A stretch of 64,000 nucleotides of DNA from contig CAJUCD010000003.1 of assembly GCA_910585045.1 (NCBI GenBank), forward strand, positions 85,330-149,329. Direction: 5' to 3'. Position numbers and translations under genes: made by a program. How positions within the stretch are numbered: position 1 is the stretch's first letter; every line of letters begins with the position of its first letter. Under the pieces are notes generated by a model. The model did no database searches and had not been told where the DNA came from. It saw only the letters and a list, made by a program, of their open reading frames with translations. This DNA comes from an uncultured Bacilli bacterium (GTDB lineage Bacteria; Bacillota_I; Bacilli_A; RF39; UBA660). Below are positions 60,532-64,000 of this stretch, piece after piece.

Positions 60532-62085
60532 ATGGAATTTAATTTAATGTCCATTTTAACTCTTGTTATTGGATTTTTTGTTGGGTTTTTGATTGTAGTT
60601 ATATTTATGGCTATTAGAAATAATCAAAATGAGAGTAAAGCTAATAAATTAATTGAGGATGCTAAAAAAGAAGCAGATAAACACAAAAGAGATACTTTAA
60701 TGGAAATTAAAGAAGAATCTTATCGTTTAAAACAAGAAGTAGAAAAAGAATTAAAAGAAAAGAAAGCAGAAGCTAAAGAGAGTGAAAATAGACTTATGCA
60801 AAGAGAATCTTCTTTGGATAAAAGAGAAGAAATATTGCAAAAAAGAGATTTAACTCTTGATGAGAAAGAAAATAATTTATTAGTTAAACAAAAAGAAATG
60901 CAAGAAAAAGAGCTAAAGATGGATGAACTGTTGAAACAAGAATTAGAGGAGTTAGAGAAAATTGCTAAATTCTCAAAAGAACAAGCTCATGATTTAATAA
61001 TGAAAAGGGTTGAGTCTGATATGGCAATTGAGATTGCTCAATATATTAAAGAGCAAGAGCGAACTGCTAAGTTAGAAGCTCATGAGAAAGCTAAACAAAT
61101 AATTGTTTCTAGTATGGAACGTTATAGTGAAGATGTCGCTAATGAGCAGACTGTTAGTACTATTGATTTGCCAAATGATGAAATGAAAGGTAGATTGATA
61201 GGCCGTGAAGGTAGAAATATTAGAACAATTGAATCTGTTACAGGAGTTGATTTAATAATTGATGATACACCTGAGGCTATTGTTATATCATCTTTTGACC
61301 CACTTCGAAGAGAAATCGCTAAAGTAACTATTGAGACTTTAATAAAAGATGGTAGAATACATCCAGCTCGTATTGAAGAGGTTTATGATAAAGTATCAAA
61401 AGATATAAATACTAAAATTATGGAAATAGGAACACAGACTTTATATGATTTAGGTATTGCAAAAATGGAACCAGAACTTATAAATCTAGTTGGAAAATTG
61501 AAATATCGTTCTAGTTATGGTCAAAATGCTTTGCAACATTCTATAGAAGTAGCTAATTTAACTGGACTTATGGCAAGTGAATTAGGTGAAAATATAAATT
61601 TGGCTAAAAGAGCGGGATTATTACATGATATTGGAAAAGCTATTGATTTTGAAATTGAAGGAAGTCATGTAGAGATAGGCTCAGATTTGGCTCATAAATA
61701 TCATGAAGATGAAGTAGTAATAAATGCTATTGAATCTCATCATGGGGATAAAGATGCAAACAATATAATTTCTGTGTTAGTAGAAGTAGCAGATACACTT
61801 AGTGCTGCACGTCCTGGTGCACGTAATGATACTATGGATAATTATATGAAAAGATTAGCACAACTTGAAGAAATAGGTAATTCATTTCCAGGTGTTGATA
61901 AAACTTTTGCAGTGCAGGCAGGTAGAGAAATTAGAGTTATGGTTAAGCCAGATGAAGTTGATGATGCTAAAAGTTATAAAATGGCTCGTGATATAAAAGA
62001 ACGTATTGAATCAGAGATGCAGTATCCTGGAACAATAAAAATTAATGTAATACGTGAAACTAGAGCAGTTGAAGAAGCAAGATAA
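60532..62085 (+). CDS. rny: Ribonuclease Y
   Basis: A 517-residue membrane-anchored endoribonuclease. N-terminal helix (LTLVIGFFVGFLIVVIFMA), a long coiled coil (residues about 35-190), a KH domain (KGRLIGREGRNIRTIESVTG) and the HD domain (RAGLLHDIGKAIDFEIEGSH; later AIESHHGD). It starts mRNA decay in Bacillota. TAGGAGATTTTAAA precedes the ATG. A terminator overlaps its end. Confidence 0.98.
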   Translation: MEFNLMSILTLVIGFFVGFLIVVIFMAIRNNQNESKANKLIEDAKKEADKHKRDTLMEIKEESYRLKQEVEKELKEKKAEAKESENRLMQRESSLDKREEILQKRDLTLDEKENNLLVKQKEMQEKELKMDELLKQELEELEKIAKFSKEQAHDLIMKRVESDMAIEIAQYIKEQERTAKLEAHEKAKQIIVSSMERYSEDVANEQTVSTIDLPNDEMKGRLIGREGRNIRTIESVTGVDLIIDDTPEAIVISSFDPLRREIAKVTIETLIKDGRIHPARIEEVYDKVSKDINTKIMEIGTQTLYDLGIAKMEPELINLVGKLKYRSSYGQNALQHSIEVANLTGLMASELGENINLAKRAGLLHDIGKAIDFEIEGSHVEIGSDLAHKYHEDEVVINAIESHHGDKDANNIISVLVEVADTLSAARPGARNDTMDNYMKRLAQLEEIGNSFPGVDKTFAVQAGREIRVMVKPDEVDDAKSYKMARDIKERIESEMQYPGTIKINVIRETRAVEEAR

Positions 62086-62097
62086 GCTTCTTTTTTT
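62074..62097 (+). terminator. Intrinsic terminator of rny
   Basis: GAAGC and GCTTC pair around AAGATAA, which contains the stop, followed by seven T. Confidence 0.85.
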
Positions 62098-62143
62098 GTA
62101 TAATTAAAGCTATTTTAGGTACTTTAATAATGGTGAAGAAAAA

Positions 62144-62884
62144 ATGAAGAAAACTTCGATATCTTTTGGATTAGTTAATATACCTGTAGCGATTAATCCT
62201 ATTATTAAAAATAATGATATTTCTTTTAATCAGTTACATAAGAAATGTAATTCACGAATTAAATATGTTAAATATTGTCCACATTGCAAAAAGGAAGTTA
62301 AACAAGCAGATATTATTAGAGGTTATGAATATCAAAGTGATAAATATATTACTTTAACTGATGAAGAATTTGACCGGTTAAAAAGTGAAGATGAAAAAAC
62401 TATTGAAGTGGTTGGTTTTATAAATTTAAATGAAGTAGACCCTGTTTATTATGAAAAAAGTTATGTAGTTACTGTAAATAATAAAAATAAAGCGTATAGT
62501 TTGTTTAAAGAAGCTTTATTAAAAACAAAAAAGGTAGCTTTAGCTAAGACTGTAATTGGAACTAAGTTTTATTATGTAATATTAAGATTAACTGAAGAAG
62601 CTTTGGTAATGAATACTCTTTATTTCTATGAAGAAGTAATGATACCAGAGGCAGTTGTAAATGTAAAATATACTAAAAAAGAGTTAGATTTGGCAATTGA
62701 ATTAATTAACTCTTTAAGCATGAAGTTTAAGCCAGAAGAATTGATAGATGAATACCAAGATAAAGTGAAAAAAGCAATTGATACTAAAGTAAATGGTAAA
62801 GAAATTAAGAAAACTAAAAGAAAATCTGAGAAAAGTATTAAAGATTTAATGACTGCTTTGGAGCTTAGCTTAAAAAATGTTTGA
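62144..62884 (+). CDS. ku: Non-homologous end-joining protein Ku
   Basis: A 246-residue bacterial Ku: KKTSISFGLVNIPVAINPII, FNQLHKKCNSRIKYVKYCPH then CKKEVKQADIIRGYEYQSDK, and KKELDLAIELINSLSMKFKPEE. It forms a ring on DNA ends. The C-terminal tail is short and lysine-rich (KKTKRKSEKSIKDLM). Its stop overlaps the ligase gene by 8 bases. The preceding gene is closed off by a terminator, so Ku-LigD has its own transcript. Confidence 0.95.
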   Translation: MKKTSISFGLVNIPVAINPIIKNNDISFNQLHKKCNSRIKYVKYCPHCKKEVKQADIIRGYEYQSDKYITLTDEEFDRLKSEDEKTIEVVGFINLNEVDPVYYEKSYVVTVNNKNKAYSLFKEALLKTKKVALAKTVIGTKFYYVILRLTEEALVMNTLYFYEEVMIPEAVVNVKYTKKELDLAIELINSLSMKFKPEELIDEYQDKVKKAIDTKVNGKEIKKTKRKSEKSIKDLMTALELSLKNV

Positions 62885-63710
62885 GAATAAAAATTTAAAA
62901 CCAATGCTTTTAAAAGAAATATCGGTTCCTTTTAATGATGATAATTATTTGTATGAAATTAAATTTGATGGAATAAGAGCCTTATTGTTTATTAGTAAAA
63001 ATAATTTTGTTCTTAAGAGTAGAAATGGAAAAATATTAAATTTAGATTATCCTGAATTAAAAGATATTCAACAATTAGTTGGAGATAAAAAGGTAATATT
63101 TGATGGAGAAATTATAGCTCTTGATAAGAATGGGAAACCATCTTTTGATAAACTTATGACTGATAATAGAGATGATGTTATTTTTGTAGCTTTTGATATA
63201 TTATTTCAGGATAAAAATCTTCTTAATTTACCTTTGATAGATAGGAAAAAAATTTTAAATGAATATCAAGATAGTAAGTTCTTTATTAAATCAAAAGTTT
63301 TTGATGATGGTATAAAACTGTTTAAAAGTATAAAAAAAATGGGTTTAGAAGGAATAGTTGCAAAGCTTAAAGATAGTATATATTTGCCTGGAAAAAGGGT
63401 TGATACTTGGCTTAAAATAAAGAATATTAAAGAAGATTATTTTTATATTCATGGGGTTATTTTTAATACTTGTAAATATAGTCTTTTATTAGGAGAATAT
63501 AGAAATGGTAATTTATATTATGTAGGTAAAGTAAGTGTTACTAAAGATAATGTTTTATTAGATAAATTGTTTAAGTTAAGAAAATCAAAGAATTTTTTTG
63601 TTAATTATAATGAGGATGCTGATTATATAAAACCATCAATTAAAATTTTAGTAAAATATATGGAGAAAACTGATAAAAATATGTTGAGACAACCTAGAAT
63701 AGCAAAATGA
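62877..63710 (+). CDS. ligD: ATP-dependent DNA ligase (LigD ligase domain only)
   Basis: A 277-residue single-domain ligase. The adenylation lysine is in LYEIKFDGIRALLF (K-x-DG), followed by FDGEIIALDKNGKPSFDKL, the DILF strand and GLEGIVAKLKDSIYLPGKRV with TWLKIKN; an OB domain completes it. The polymerase and phosphoesterase domains of the long LigD form are absent. Together with Ku it makes a minimal two-gene end-joining system. The ATG lies inside the end of ku, so the two are coupled. Confidence 0.93.
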   Translation: MFENKNLKPMLLKEISVPFNDDNYLYEIKFDGIRALLFISKNNFVLKSRNGKILNLDYPELKDIQQLVGDKKVIFDGEIIALDKNGKPSFDKLMTDNRDDVIFVAFDILFQDKNLLNLPLIDRKKILNEYQDSKFFIKSKVFDDGIKLFKSIKKMGLEGIVAKLKDSIYLPGKRVDTWLKIKNIKEDYFYIHGVIFNTCKYSLLLGEYRNGNLYYVGKVSVTKDNVLLDKLFKLRKSKNFFVNYNEDADYIKPSIKILVKYMEKTDKNMLRQPRIAK

Positions 63711-63714
63711 TATT

Positions 63715-63745
63715 GCTAGGATATAATTCAATATTCTAGCCAAAA
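63715..63745 (+). terminator. Probable terminator of ku-ligD
   Basis: GCTAGGATAT and ATATTCTAGC pair with one G-U. The T-rich stretch begins nine bases later, so termination may be weak. Confidence 0.5.
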
Positions 63746-63756
63746 TCTTTTTATTG

Positions 63757-63785
63757 TTGAAAAACACTCAATAATATTGTATATA
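63757..63785 (+). promoter_or_regulatory. Shared-family promoter of the third surface-protein gene
   Basis: TTGAAA (63757-63762) and TATATA (63780-63785) are 17 bp apart. The element and about 25 bases after it copy the promoter region at 43957-44010. Confidence 0.65.
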
Positions 63786-63863
63786 TAAATATATAGCATA
63801 GAGTAATGCATTTTGTGATAATACAATTTTGTTCTGGTGATAAGAAATAAAAGGATGGTATGT

Positions 63864-64000
63864 ATGAAATTTGAATTATTAAAAGAGAAAAATAACAAGT
63901 CAAAATGGATAATTGGAGGTTTTGCAACATTAAGTATAATATCAATAGGAGCTTTAGCTTTTAGTTATGCTAAATATCGAAATGTTGAAAGTGTAAAATT
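63864..64000 (+). CDS. Surface protein of the lectin-like family, 3' end cut by window edge
   Basis: The frame MKFELLKEKNNKSKWIIGGF is followed by ATLSIISIGALAFSYAKYRN and VESVK; it is open to the right edge. The N-terminal pattern (basic start, GG then hydrophobic helix, AKYxNvEslK) matches the protein at 30707 (GGLIVISVIGILAF...AKYQNIEDIK). It is the fourth member of the family in the window. The ATG at 63864 follows AAAAGGATGG. No divergent Xre gene accompanies this copy. Confidence 0.75.
   Translation, partial: MKFELLKEKNNKSKWIIGGFATLSIISIGALAFSYAKYRNVESVK

Noticed and set aside
1..64000. CRISPR array or Cas genes
   Set aside because: No series of regularly spaced identical repeats was seen; the only close repeats are the two units at 1336 and 1526 and the dispersed motifs listed.
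1..64000. Alternative genetic code (TGA as Trp) expected in Mycoplasma-like AT-rich genomes
   Set aside because: TGA ends feoB, tadB and the PAP2 gene, and tryptophan is written TGG throughout.

Overview
The window looks like chromosome from an uncultured, very AT-rich member of the Bacillota (Bacilli/Erysipelotrichia-RF39-like). Reasons: base composition estimated by eye at about 25-30% GC, Shine-Dalgarno sites of the GGAGG/GGTGAT type, T-rich intrinsic terminators, and the gene set scpA-scpB, obgE, rpsD with a long leader, recA, lexA, rny, spoVAC-AD-AE, LytR-CpsA-Psr and the YfmF/YfmH peptidase pair. TGA is used as a stop codon (for example at the end of feoB and tadB), so the genetic code is the standard bacterial one and not the Mycoplasma code. 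spoVA genes suggest a spore former or a descendant of one. I cannot name a genus.

Layout. 1-6.3 kb: the end of a sensor kinase, a tandemly duplicated small transcription unit, a DHH pyrophosphatase, an SDR enzyme and small membrane proteins. 6.3-8.6 kb: tRNA-Cys, an ApeA-type HEPN anti-phage gene and an HD hydrolase. 8.6-13.4 kb: spoVA operon, scpAB and a pentapeptide-like protein. 13.4-16.8 kb: tRNA-Leu followed by a decayed island (internally deleted IS3-family element, frameshifted KilA-N gene, second KilA-N fragment) bounded by 13-bp direct repeats. 16.8-24.3 kb: regulator, ABCG-type transporter, PAP2, LCP protein, metallophosphoesterase and CPBP protease. 24.4-27.9 kb: a pilin-like operon whose last large structural gene carries a G10 tract. 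28.8-33 kb: obgE, then a regulator/surface-protein locus with hallmarks of a diversity-generating retroelement (DGR) but no reverse transcriptase in view. 33.2-38.1 kb: a complete Tad-type pilus engine. 38.9-41.6 kb: DtxR-type repressor and feoAB. 41.7-47.2 kb: TVP38-like protein, rmuC and a second regulator/surface-protein locus. 47.3-53.9 kb: U32 peptidase, lexA with a divergent SOS-controlled 43-residue membrane peptide, YfmF/YfmH and an AraC regulator. 53.98-56.5 kb: a two-gene operon of a VirB4/HerA-like ATPase and an Asn/Ser-rich repeat protein. 56.6-63.7 kb: LiaF-like protein, rpsD, recA, PIG-L deacetylase, rny and Ku-LigD. The right edge cuts into a third member of the surface-protein family.

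How it fits together. Surface display dominates: one Tad machine (pilin, TadE-like proteins, TadZ, TadA, TadB, TadC) plus a second set of short pilin-like proteins and a second CpaE-like protein. Cell-surface variability appears twice by different routes: slipped-strand switching at G10 (26046-26055) and a probable DGR-diversified C-terminal lectin-fold domain (31815-31930), accompanied by a MutS-like small protein, a GAAA-loop hairpin and an orphan GC-rich cassette at 32580-32690. DNA damage functions are also grouped: recA and the lexA region share an identical 14-bp operator, and a minimal Ku/ligase pair is present.

The most promising observations are the G10 phase switch, the DGR-like locus lacking a reverse transcriptase, the SOS-controlled micropeptide, and the VirB4-like ATPase/repeat-protein operon.
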